64,000 nucleotides of DNA from Sphingomonas sp. UBA978. GTDB taxonomy: Bacteria > Pseudomonadota > Alphaproteobacteria > Sphingomonadales > Sphingomonadaceae. This document shows, piece by piece, positions 42,118 through 50,525 of the stretch; position 1 is the stretch's first letter, and the number at the start of each line of letters is the position of its first letter. The position numbers and the translations under genes were made by a program. The stretch covers positions 366,806-430,805 of the forward strand of contig NZ_DBBS01000020.1 in assembly GCF_002292295.1 (NCBI RefSeq), read 5' to 3'. A model generated the notes under the pieces. It saw only the letters and a program-made list of their open reading frames with translations. It did no database searches and was not told the DNA's origin.

Positions 42118-43926
42118 TTATGCCGGCGCGCGCTCACGGTAAAGAGGCTGCCGGCTTTCGATGCCGGTGACGTGCAACAGCGCGACGTCGCGCCGGCGCC
42201 GGTCGATCCGCAGCACCACGTCGCCGAGCCGCAACTCGAACCCGTCGGCACCGTCCCAGTCGCCGGCCTGCATCGGTACGCCATCGAGCCGGCGCCAGTC
42301 AGGCGCTGGATAGGGAGCGACGCCATCGAGGCCGTGCCGTGCGCGGAAATCCGCGAGTGCCTCCACGAAAGCCTCCAGCTCCCGGTCGCGCCGTGCCCAG
42401 TCGACCCAGCCGATCGCATTGTCCTGCGCATAGGCATTGTTATTGCCGCGCTGGCTGCGGCCGAATTCGTCGCCGGCGGTCAGCATGATCGTGCCTCGCG
42501 AGGCGAACAGCGTCGCCAGCAACGCTCGTGCGTCGCCGTTGCGGCGCGACAGGACGGCGGGATCGACGGTCGCGCCTTCGACGCCGTTGTTCCAGCTGTG
42601 ATTGTCGCCATGGCCGTCGCGATTGTCCTCGCCATTGGCATGGTTGTGGCGTTCGGCGAAGGCGACCGTGTCGGCGAGCGTGAAGCCGTCATGCGCCGCG
42701 ATGAAATTGACCGTGCGGGTCGCGCCGGGGCCGAACAGGTCGTCCGATCCGGCGAGGCGCGTCGCCAGCGCGCCGGTCGCCCCGTCGCCTCGCCAGAAGC
42801 GGCGGACGTCGTCGCGATAGCGATCGTTCCATTCGAGCCAGTCGGCGGGGAATGCGCCGAGCTGGTAGCCGCCCGGACCGATATCCCAGGGCTCGGCGAT
42901 CATGATGCGGTCGGCAAGCAGGGGATCGGCCGCGATCTCCGCAAAGATCAGCGCATGGGGATCGAAGCCGGGGGAGCGCGCCAACACCGGTGCGAGGTCG
43001 AAGCGGAAACCGTCGACGCCCAGAGCGGCGAAATGGCGCAGGCTTGAGAGGATCAGCGCGCGCACCTCGGGCCGGCCGCAATCGAGCGTGTTGCCGGTGC
43101 CGGTGTCGTTTATCAGCGTGCCGTCGGGGGCGTGGGTATAATAGAGCGCCTCGTCCAACCCACGCATCGACAGCGTCGGGCCGTATATGTCGCTTTCGCC
43201 GGTATGGTTGAACACGAGGTCGAGGATCACGCCGATCCCGGCCGCGCGCAGGGCGGCGACGGTGTCGCGCAGCTCGGCGACGCCGCCCGGGGCGAGGCGC
43301 GGGTCGATCGCCATCGGCACGACCGGATTATAGCCCCAGGCATTGGTCAGCCCCAGCGCCGGCAGATGCCGTTCGTCGATCCACGCGACGATCGGCATCA
43401 GTTCGACCGCGGCGACGCGCAGGCCCTGCAGGTGCGCGATCACCGAGGGATGTGCCAGCGCCGCGATCGTGCCGCGCTGCGCCGCCGGCACGTCCGGATG
43501 CAGCATCGTGAAGCCGCGGACGTTGAGCTCATAGACCAGCCCGCCGGGCCGGAACAGCGGGGCGTCGACCGGTCGCGGAACCACGGGCGCCGGGACGATC
43601 GCGCGCGGCACCAGCGCCGTGGTGTCCACACCCGCCTGCGCGAGCGAAGGATCATAGCGAAAGGCGCGATCGAGCTCGACCGCATAGGGATCGACCAGCA
43701 GCTTGGCGGGATCGGCTGCGGTACGGTAGCCGTAGCGCTGGCCGGGACGGACGCCGGCGACCTCGACCGACCAGATGCCGTCCGTGCCGGTCATGGCGAT
43801 GCGCCGTTCCCCGCCGGCGTCGAACAGGCACAGCATCGCTTCGGTCGCCGAGCGGATGGCGAAGCGGGCGCCGCTGTCGTGGGCCTGCGCGCCGAGTACG
43901 GGGCCGGCGGACTCGTTGCTGGTCAT
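42118..43926 (-). CDS. glgX: Glycogen debranching enzyme
   Basis: A 602-residue GH13 debranching enzyme with an N-terminal CBM48-like domain. The catalytic residues are in GVDGFRFDLAPVLA (nucleophile Asp), IAEPWDIGPGGYQLG (acid/base Glu) and FIAAHDGFTLADTVAF (stabilising Asp). It hydrolyses the alpha-1,6 stubs left by GlgP. It is shorter than E. coli GlgX (about 657 residues) but keeps all the motifs. It is the last gene of the glycogen operon, 93 bases after pgm, with a CCCCCGGA hairpin repeat in that gap. The TetR gene follows after 8 bases. Confidence 0.94.
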   Translation of the reverse strand: MTSNESAGPVLGAQAHDSGARFAIRSATEAMLCLFDAGGERRIAMTGTDGIWSVEVAGVRPGQRYGYRTAADPAKLLVDPYAVELDRAFRYDPSLAQAGVDTTALVPRAIVPAPVVPRPVDAPLFRPGGLVYELNVRGFTMLHPDVPAAQRGTIAALAHPSVIAHLQGLRVAAVELMPIVAWIDERHLPALGLTNAWGYNPVVPMAIDPRLAPGGVAELRDTVAALRAAGIGVILDLVFNHTGESDIYGPTLSMRGLDEALYYTHAPDGTLINDTGTGNTLDCGRPEVRALILSSLRHFAALGVDGFRFDLAPVLARSPGFDPHALIFAEIAADPLLADRIMIAEPWDIGPGGYQLGAFPADWLEWNDRYRDDVRRFWRGDGATGALATRLAGSDDLFGPGATRTVNFIAAHDGFTLADTVAFAERHNHANGEDNRDGHGDNHSWNNGVEGATVDPAVLSRRNGDARALLATLFASRGTIMLTAGDEFGRSQRGNNNAYAQDNAIGWVDWARRDRELEAFVEALADFRARHGLDGVAPYPAPDWRRLDGVPMQAGDWDGADGFELRLGDVVLRIDRRRRDVALLHVTGIESRQPLYRERAPA

Positions 43927-43976
43927 GATATCCCCCGGGCCGCCTGTGCCGCCCGCGCGACTATGCGGGGCGGTGG

Positions 43977-43997
43977 CCCCCGGAACAAGTCCGGGGG
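43977..43997. repeat. CCCCGGA hairpin repeat between pgm and glgX
   Basis: An 8-bp stem (CCCCCGGA at 43977-43984, TCCGGGGG at 43990-43997) with an ACAAG loop. The same core, with a different loop, occurs in the hairpin at 55473-55509, so this is probably a dispersed repeat. It may cut glgX levels relative to pgm. Confidence 0.55.
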
Positions 43998-44019
43998 TGC
44001 TACCCGGAGGCAGATGCGT

Positions 44020-45639
44020 TCAGGTCACCACGTCCGGCGCGGTGCGGCCGGTGTGGCGGGCGATGCCGGCAAGCGCGTCCGCCGCGGCGACGATATCGGC
44101 GAGCATGTCGCCCGTCTCACGGTCGATGTCGCCGGACGCCGGTTCGTAGCGTTCGAGATAGACGCGCAACGTCGCGCCGGTGGTGCCCGTACCGGACAGG
44201 CGGAACACGACGCGGCTGCCGCCCTCGAACAGGATGCGCACGCCTTGGTTGCGGCTGACCGAGCCGTCGGTCGGATCGGTATAGGCGAAATCGTCCGCGC
44301 CGGCGATCGTCAGCCCGGACACCTGCATGCCGGCCAGCGTGTCGAGCTTGCCGCGCAATTCGGCCATCAGCGCATCCGCGCGCTCCGTCTCGACGCCCTC
44401 GTAATCGTGGCGCGCGTAATAGTTACGACCATAGGTCGCCCAATGGTCGCGGGCGATCGCATCGACCGAAGCACCACGCGCGGCAAGGATGTTGAGCCAC
44501 AGCAGCACCGCCCACAGGCCATCCTTTTCGCGGACGTGGTCCGAACCGGTGCCGGCGCTTTCCTCGCCGCAGATCGTCGCCATGCCCGCGTCGAGCAGGT
44601 TGCCGAAGAACTTCCATCCCGTCGGCGTCTCGAACACCGGCACGCCGAGCTTGGCCGCAACGCGATCCGCGGCGGCACTGGTCGGCATCGACCGCGCGAT
44701 CCCCTTCAGCCCAGCGGCATAGCCGGGGGCGAGATGCGCATTGGCGGCGAGCATCGCGAGGCTGTCGGACGGGGTGACGAAGCGGTTGCGGCCGATGATG
44801 AGGTTGCGGTCGCCGTCGCCATCCGAGGCGGCGCCGAAATCGGGCGCGTCCGCCGCCATCATCGTCTCGTACAGTGCGTGCGCATGGACGAGGTTGGGAT
44901 CGGGGTGATGCCCGCCGAAATCCTCCAGCGGCGTCCCGTTGCGCACGGTGCCGGCCGCGAAGCCGAGCCGCTTTTCCAGGATTTCCGTCGCATAGGGGCC
45001 GGTGATCGCGTTCATCGCGTCGAACGCCATGGTCAGGCCCGCGCCGCGGATGGCGGGGAAGTCGAACAGCGTCTCCATCAGCGCCGCGTAATCGGTCACC
45101 GGATCGATCACCTCGACCGTCATCGCGCCGACCGTCACCTCGCCAAGGGAGTCGAGATCGACGTCCTTCGCATCGACCGTCAGCCAGCGATCGATCGTCT
45201 TCGTCCGCGCGTAAAGCGCATCGGTGACCTGTTCGGGCGCGGGGCCGCCATTGGCGATATTGTATTTGATCCCGAAATCCTCGTCGGGACCGCCGGGATT
45301 GTGGCTCGCCGACAGCACCAGCCCGCCCAGCGCCTTGCGGATGCGGATCAGGTGGCTCGCGGCGGGCGTCGAGAGCAGGCCGCCGCGCCCCACCACGACG
45401 CGAGCGAAGCCGTTCGCCGCGGCGATGCGGATCGCCTTCTGGATCACTTCGCGATTGAGGAAGCGGCCGTCGCCGCCGATCACCAGCGTCGCGCCCGCCT
45501 TGCCATCGATCACGTCGAAGACCGACTGGATGAAGTTTTCGGCGTAGTTCGGCTGCTGGAACACCTTCACCTTCTTGCGCAGGCCGGACGTTCCCGGCTT
45601 CTGGTCGGTGTAGGGCGTGGTCGCGACGGTCGTGGTCAT
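44020..45639 (-). CDS. pgm: Phosphoglucomutase (alpha-D-glucose phosphate-specific)
   Basis: The 539-residue protein has the phosphoserine loop LVLSASHNPGGPDEDFGIKYN, the Mg2+-binding DGDGDRNLIIG, the sugar-binding CGEESAGTGSDHVREKDGLWA, and the C-terminal phosphate-binding loop FRLSGTGTTGATLRVY. It interconverts glucose-1-phosphate and glucose-6-phosphate, linking glycogen synthesis and breakdown to glycolysis. ATG 45639 overlaps the glgA stop (ATGA 45636-45639). The open frame continues upstream within glgA but that part is not conserved. It belongs to the glg operon as in many alphaproteobacteria. Confidence 0.95.
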   Translation of the reverse strand: MTTTVATTPYTDQKPGTSGLRKKVKVFQQPNYAENFIQSVFDVIDGKAGATLVIGGDGRFLNREVIQKAIRIAAANGFARVVVGRGGLLSTPAASHLIRIRKALGGLVLSASHNPGGPDEDFGIKYNIANGGPAPEQVTDALYARTKTIDRWLTVDAKDVDLDSLGEVTVGAMTVEVIDPVTDYAALMETLFDFPAIRGAGLTMAFDAMNAITGPYATEILEKRLGFAAGTVRNGTPLEDFGGHHPDPNLVHAHALYETMMAADAPDFGAASDGDGDRNLIIGRNRFVTPSDSLAMLAANAHLAPGYAAGLKGIARSMPTSAAADRVAAKLGVPVFETPTGWKFFGNLLDAGMATICGEESAGTGSDHVREKDGLWAVLLWLNILAARGASVDAIARDHWATYGRNYYARHDYEGVETERADALMAELRGKLDTLAGMQVSGLTIAGADDFAYTDPTDGSVSRNQGVRILFEGGSRVVFRLSGTGTTGATLRVYLERYEPASGDIDRETGDMLADIVAAADALAGIARHTGRTAPDVVT

Positions 45640-47069
45640 GCGGCTCCTGTCAGGCTCTTGTACAATTCGGCGTAACGGCGACCGCTTTCCGCCCATGAGA
45701 AATCGGCGCGCATCCCGTTGCGCTGGATCGTGCACCACAGATCGGGCCGTGCATAGGCGGTGATCGTGCGGCGGATGGCGTGGGCGAGAGTGTGATAGCC
45801 GGTTTCGCCATGCTGGAAACCGGTCGCGACGCCGGCCGCGAGCGCTGCCTCGTTCGCGTCGATTACCGTGTCGGCAAGCCCGCCGGTGCGCGCGACGACG
45901 GGGACGCAGCCATAAGCGAGGCCATAGAGCTGGGTCAGCCCGCACGGTTCGAACCGTGACGGGATCAGGATCGCGTCGGCCCCGCCCTGCAACAGATGCG
46001 ACAGCGGCTCGTCATAGCCGATTGTCACCCCGATCCGTCCCGGATGCCGCGCCGCGGCGGCAAGGAACGCCGCCTCCAGATGCGCATCGCCCGATCCGAG
46101 CAGCGCCAGCCGCCCGCCGAGCGACACCAGTTCGTCGAGGCACTGGACGAGCACGTCCATGCCCTTCTGCCAGGTCAGCCGGCTGATGACGGTGAAGATC
46201 GGTCCGTCGCCCGTGTCGAGGCCGAACATCGCCTCGACCGCGCGCTTGTTCGCCTTGCGGCGGCCGAGCGCACGCGCGGTGTAGCGGCTGGGCAGCGCCG
46301 TGTCGGTTTCCGGATTCCACACCGCCGGGTCGATGCCGTTGACGATGCCGTGCACGCGGCCGCGCCGCGTCTCGATCAGCCCTTCCAGCCCCATGCCGAA
46401 CCGGCCCTCGCGGATTTCGGCGGCATAGGTCGGGCTGACGGTGGTGATCGAATCGGCGGATTCGAGGCCCGCCTTGAGGAAGCCGACGCCGCCGTAATAT
46501 TCGACGCCGTCGATCGCATAGGCCGCGTCGGGCAGGCCCAGTTCGGCGAAGATCTCCGCCCCAAACTGCCCCTGGAACGCAATATTGTGCACGGTCATCA
46601 CGCTCGCGACGGGCCGTGCGTCCGCCGGACGATAGCGCAGATAGGCGGGCGCCAGCGCCGCCTGCCAGTCGTGCGCGTGCAACAGGTCGAAGTGCATGCC
46701 GTCCGCTATCTCAGCCGCCGCCCGCGACAGCGCGGCGAAGCGCCGCCAGTCGTCCTCCGCCCCATACAATCCGCCGGCGCGCGCGAACAGGGCAGGGGCA
46801 TCTAACACCAGCAGCGGGTGGCTACCGATCCTGGCGGAGAGCAACCGTGCTTCCGCACCCATCAGGTCCTTCCAGCGGTGGACGACCTTCGCGCCCTTCA
46901 CCGCCTTGCCGACGGTGGGATAGCCCGGGATCAGGGTCGTGGTCGCGACGCCATGCGGCGCCAGCGCATCGGGCAGCGCGCCGACGACATCGGCGAGACC
47001 GCCCGTCTTGACGAGCGGAAACGCCTCCGATGCGACGGAGAGGACCTTCAGCGGCACGTCGGAGGTCAC
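45636..47069 (-). CDS. glgA: Glycogen synthase
   Basis: A 477-residue GT5 glycogen synthase that uses ADP-glucose. The substrate-binding KTGGLADVVGALP is near residue 20, and the C-terminal GT-B half contains FTVISRLTWQKGMDVL and the donor-site segment LIPSRFEPCGLTQLYGLAYGCVPV. The start is the GTG at 47069, which overlaps the glgC stop (GTGA 47066-47069). A longer frame upstream only reads through glgC. It elongates alpha-1,4-glucan chains in the cytoplasm and is translationally coupled on both sides. Confidence 0.96.
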   Translation of the reverse strand: MTSDVPLKVLSVASEAFPLVKTGGLADVVGALPDALAPHGVATTTLIPGYPTVGKAVKGAKVVHRWKDLMGAEARLLSARIGSHPLLVLDAPALFARAGGLYGAEDDWRRFAALSRAAAEIADGMHFDLLHAHDWQAALAPAYLRYRPADARPVASVMTVHNIAFQGQFGAEIFAELGLPDAAYAIDGVEYYGGVGFLKAGLESADSITTVSPTYAAEIREGRFGMGLEGLIETRRGRVHGIVNGIDPAVWNPETDTALPSRYTARALGRRKANKRAVEAMFGLDTGDGPIFTVISRLTWQKGMDVLVQCLDELVSLGGRLALLGSGDAHLEAAFLAAAARHPGRIGVTIGYDEPLSHLLQGGADAILIPSRFEPCGLTQLYGLAYGCVPVVARTGGLADTVIDANEAALAAGVATGFQHGETGYHTLAHAIRRTITAYARPDLWCTIQRNGMRADFSWAESGRRYAELYKSLTGAA

Positions 47070-48328
47070 GATGGCAGGCGGTCGATCATCGGTTGCGTGA
47101 TGAGGCAGATGCCCTTGTCGGTCCGGCGGAAGCGGCGGCTGTCCAGTTCGGGGTCCTGCCCGACGACGAGTCCGTCGGGGATGACGACGCCGCGGTCGAG
47201 CACGACGCGCTTCAGCTGCGCGTTGCGGCCGATATGGCAATACGGGAGGACGACGGCCTCATCCAGCGACGAGAAGCTGTGCGCGCGGACGCCGGTGGAC
47301 AATAGGCTGCGCTGGATCGACGACCCCGACACGATGCAATTGCCCGACACGAGGCTCGATACCGCCGAACCGCGGCGGCCGTCCTCGTCATGGACGAACT
47401 TGGCCGGCGGGGTGATCTCCGAATAGGTCCACAGGGGCCATTCGTGGTCATAGACGTCGAGCTGAGGTATGACGTCGGTGAGGTCGATGTTCGCCTCCCA
47501 ATAGGCATCGACGGTGCCGACGTCGCGCCAATAGGCGGCGGGTTCCTCGCTGGTGCGCACGCAGCTGGCGGAGAAGCGATGCGCCTGCGCATGGCCGTGC
47601 TCGACCAGATAGGGGATGATGTCCTTGCCGAAATCGCGCGCCGATCCCGGCGTGTCGGCATCGCGCCGCAACTCCTCGATCAGGAACTTGGTGCGGAAGA
47701 CGTAGATGCCGAGGCTGGCGAGTGCGGTGTCGGGCTGGCCCGGAATCGAGGGCGGATCAGCCGGTTTCTCGACGAAATCGATGATCCGGTCGGTCTCGTC
47801 GACGTGCATCACGCCGAACGCCACCGCCTCCATCCGCGGCACCTCCATACAGGCGACGGTGACGTCGGCGCCGCTGTTGCAATGCTGCTGGAGCATCACC
47901 TCGTAATCCATCTTGTAGATGTGATCGCCCGCCAGGATCACCATATATTCGACGTTGTACGCCTCGATGATGTCGATGTTCTGGAACACGGCATCGGCGG
48001 TGCCCTCATACCATTGGAACTCGCTGACGCGCTGCGAGGCGGGCAGGATGTCGAAGCTCTCGTTGCGTTCCGGGCGCAGGAAGTTCCAGCCGCGTTGCAA
48101 ATGGCGGATCAGCGAATGCGCCTTGTACTGCGTCGCGACGCCGATGCGGCGGATGCCCGAATTGATCGCGTTCGAGAGCGCGAAGTCGATGATCCGGCTC
48201 TTGCCGCCGAAATAGACCGCCGGCTTGGCGCGCGTGTCGGTCAGCTCCATCAGCCGGCTGCCGCGCCCGCCCGCCAGCACGTACGCCATCGCGTCGCGCG
48301 ACAGCGGCTGTCCTCGTCTGTCTACCAT
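47066..48328 (-). CDS. glgC: Glucose-1-phosphate adenylyltransferase
   Basis: A 420-residue ADP-glucose pyrophosphorylase, the committed step of glycogen synthesis. It has the nucleotide-binding AYVLAGGRGSRLMELTDTRAKPAV near residues 13-36, then KSRIIDFALSNAINSGI, EGTADAVFQN, the sugar-phosphate site near VDFVEKPA-type sequence, and a left-handed beta-helix C-terminus. ATG 48328 is selected because AGGAGG (minus strand at 48335-48340) is six bases away; a GTG two codons upstream lies inside that spacer. It is 25 bases after glgB and overlaps glgA. Allosteric control by glycolytic intermediates is expected from the family. Confidence 0.96.
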   Translation of the reverse strand: MVDRRGQPLSRDAMAYVLAGGRGSRLMELTDTRAKPAVYFGGKSRIIDFALSNAINSGIRRIGVATQYKAHSLIRHLQRGWNFLRPERNESFDILPASQRVSEFQWYEGTADAVFQNIDIIEAYNVEYMVILAGDHIYKMDYEVMLQQHCNSGADVTVACMEVPRMEAVAFGVMHVDETDRIIDFVEKPADPPSIPGQPDTALASLGIYVFRTKFLIEELRRDADTPGSARDFGKDIIPYLVEHGHAQAHRFSASCVRTSEEPAAYWRDVGTVDAYWEANIDLTDVIPQLDVYDHEWPLWTYSEITPPAKFVHDEDGRRGSAVSSLVSGNCIVSGSSIQRSLLSTGVRAHSFSSLDEAVVLPYCHIGRNAQLKRVVLDRGVVIPDGLVVGQDPELDSRRFRRTDKGICLITQPMIDRLPS

Positions 48329-48359
48329 TCGCACCCTCCTGTTGTCGTCACCGGCCGTT

Positions 48360-50525
48360 TCAGCCTTCGTATTCCAGCATCACCGTGGCGAGCGGCGGCA
48401 GCGTCACCCAGGCCGCGCCGTCCTTCGCCTCGACCCCGCCCAGATTGCCCAACCCCGATCCCCAATAGTCATGGGCATCGGAGTTCATTACCTCGCGCCA
48501 GCGACCGTTATGCGGCAGCGGCACGCGATAGGGGGCACGGGCAACCGGTGTCAGGTTGGCGATCACCGCCACTGGTTTCTCGCCGGGCGCCTTGCGCAGC
48601 CAGGCGAAAACCGAATTGGTGGCGTCGTCGCCGATCAGCCATTCGAACCCCTCCGCCTCGCAATCGCGCGCGTGCAGCGCGGGCGTGTCGCGATAGACGC
48701 GGTTGAGGTCGCGGACGAGCTTGCGAACGCCGTCGTGCGCCGCAGAATTGCGCAAATGCCAGTCGAGCGCGCGTTCCTCGCTCCACTCCTGCCGCTGCGC
48801 GAACTCCTGCCCCATGAACAACAGCTTCTTGCCGGGATAGCCCCACATGAAGGCGTAATAGGCACGCAGGTTGGCGAATTGCTGCCAGTCGTCGCCGGCC
48901 ATCTTGGTGAGCAGCGATCCCTTGCCGTGGACGACCTCGTCATGACTGAGCGGCAGGACGAAATTCTCGTCGAAGGCATAGACGAAGCCGAAGGTGATCT
49001 CGCCGTGATGATGGCGGCGGTGGATGGGCTCGCGCGCGAAATACTGGAGCGTGTCGTGCATCCAGCCCATGTTCCATTTGAAGCCGAAGCCAAGGCTTTC
49101 CTTCGGTCCCTCCTCGAATGCCGGCGTCGACACGCCCGGCCAGCTGGTCGATTCCTCGGCGACGGTGAACACGCCGTCCTGCTTGCCGTAGACCGCGCGG
49201 TTCAGGTCGCGGAGGAAGGTCACCGCCTCCCAATTCTCGCGCCCGCCCTGATCGTTCGGAATCCATTCGCCGGGTTCGCGGCTGTAGTCGCGATACAGCA
49301 TCGACGCGACGGCATCGACGCGCAGACCGTCAACATGATAACGTTCAGGCCAGAACAAGGCGTTGTTGATGAGGAACGAGCGCACCTCGCGCCGTCCGAA
49401 ATTGTAGATCGCGGTGTTCCAGTCGGGGTGGAAGCCGAGCCGCGGATCCTCATGCTCGTACAGGGCCGTGCCGTCGAAGCGGGTCAGGCCATGCGCGTCG
49501 ACTGGGAAATGCGCCGGCACCCAGTCGAGCAGCACGCCGATGCCGGCACGATGCGCGCCGTCGACGAAGCGCGCGAAGCCGTCGGGATCGCCGAAGCGCG
49601 CGGACGGCGCGTAAAGGCCGGTGGTCTGATACCCCCATGACGGATCATAGGGATGCTCGCTGATCGGCATGAACTCGATATGCGTGAAGCCCATGTCGAC
49701 GACATAGGGGATCAGCCGGTCGGCGAGCGCATCCCACGAGAGATACCAGCCGTTCTCGTCCTTGTCCCAACTGCCGGCATGCACCTCGTAGATGCTCATC
49801 GGCACGCGGCGTGGATCAACCTTCGACCAGGTGTCGCGATGCGCACCGTCGCCCCAGACATGCGCGGGCGGTGCGGTGGTGATCGACGCGGTCTTGGGGC
49901 GCAGTTCCGCGGCGAAGGCATAGGGGTCCGCCTTCAGCGGCTGCAACCGGCCGTCCGGGCCATGGATGGCGAATTTATAGCTGCGGCCGGCGCCGATGTC
50001 GGGAACGAAGATCTCCCACACGCCCACCTCGCTACGCCGGCGCATGACGTGGCGGGCGTGGTTCCAGTCGTTAAAGTCGCCGACCACCGACACGCGTTGC
50101 GCATTCGGCGCCCAGACCGCAAAATGCACGCCGGATACGCCTTGATGCTCGATCAAATGCGCGCCCATCTTGTCGTAAAGGCGGAAGTGCGACCCCTCCG
50201 CGATCAGATAATCGTCGGTCGGCCCCAGCACCGGCCCGAAGCTGTACGGATCGGTCACCCACCATTCCGCGCCATAGCCCTGCGCCCGGTACTTCACCGG
50301 TTGCGGTGCCCCGGTGACGATCCCCTCGAAGAGATCGTCCGAGCCGACGCGCGTCAGCGCCCCGAGCGACGCCCCGTCCAGATCATAGGCTTCCGCGGTT
50401 TCCGCGCCCGGAATCCAGGTGCGCGCGAAGGTGCCGCCCGGTCCGGCGAACACGCCGAGCAGCGAGAACGGATCGTCGTGGCGCCCGTCGAGCAAGGCGG
50501 CGATGGCGCCACGCGGTGGTTTCAC
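48360..50525 (-). CDS. glgB: 1,4-alpha-glucan branching enzyme
   Basis: A 721-residue GH13_9 branching enzyme. An N-terminal CBM48 pair (about residues 1-210, with HFAVWAPNAQRVSVVGDFNDW) precedes the barrel. The catalytic residues are in DGLRVDAVASMLYRDYSR (nucleophile), FTVAEESTSWPGVS (acid/base) and LPLSHDEVVHGKGSL (third acid). It introduces alpha-1,6 branches in glycogen. The GTG at 50525 overlaps the glgP stop (GTGA 50522-50525) and fixes the start at VKPPRGAIAALLDG. Longer upstream reading only re-enters glgP. Length is as expected for the family. Confidence 0.96.
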   Translation of the reverse strand: MKPPRGAIAALLDGRHDDPFSLLGVFAGPGGTFARTWIPGAETAEAYDLDGASLGALTRVGSDDLFEGIVTGAPQPVKYRAQGYGAEWWVTDPYSFGPVLGPTDDYLIAEGSHFRLYDKMGAHLIEHQGVSGVHFAVWAPNAQRVSVVGDFNDWNHARHVMRRRSEVGVWEIFVPDIGAGRSYKFAIHGPDGRLQPLKADPYAFAAELRPKTASITTAPPAHVWGDGAHRDTWSKVDPRRVPMSIYEVHAGSWDKDENGWYLSWDALADRLIPYVVDMGFTHIEFMPISEHPYDPSWGYQTTGLYAPSARFGDPDGFARFVDGAHRAGIGVLLDWVPAHFPVDAHGLTRFDGTALYEHEDPRLGFHPDWNTAIYNFGRREVRSFLINNALFWPERYHVDGLRVDAVASMLYRDYSREPGEWIPNDQGGRENWEAVTFLRDLNRAVYGKQDGVFTVAEESTSWPGVSTPAFEEGPKESLGFGFKWNMGWMHDTLQYFAREPIHRRHHHGEITFGFVYAFDENFVLPLSHDEVVHGKGSLLTKMAGDDWQQFANLRAYYAFMWGYPGKKLLFMGQEFAQRQEWSEERALDWHLRNSAAHDGVRKLVRDLNRVYRDTPALHARDCEAEGFEWLIGDDATNSVFAWLRKAPGEKPVAVIANLTPVARAPYRVPLPHNGRWREVMNSDAHDYWGSGLGNLGGVEAKDGAAWVTLPPLATVMLEYEG

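Noticed and set aside
43132..45675. An 847-codon plus-strand frame over glgX and pgm
   Set aside because: Shadow of two well-supported genes; its sequence is compositional only.
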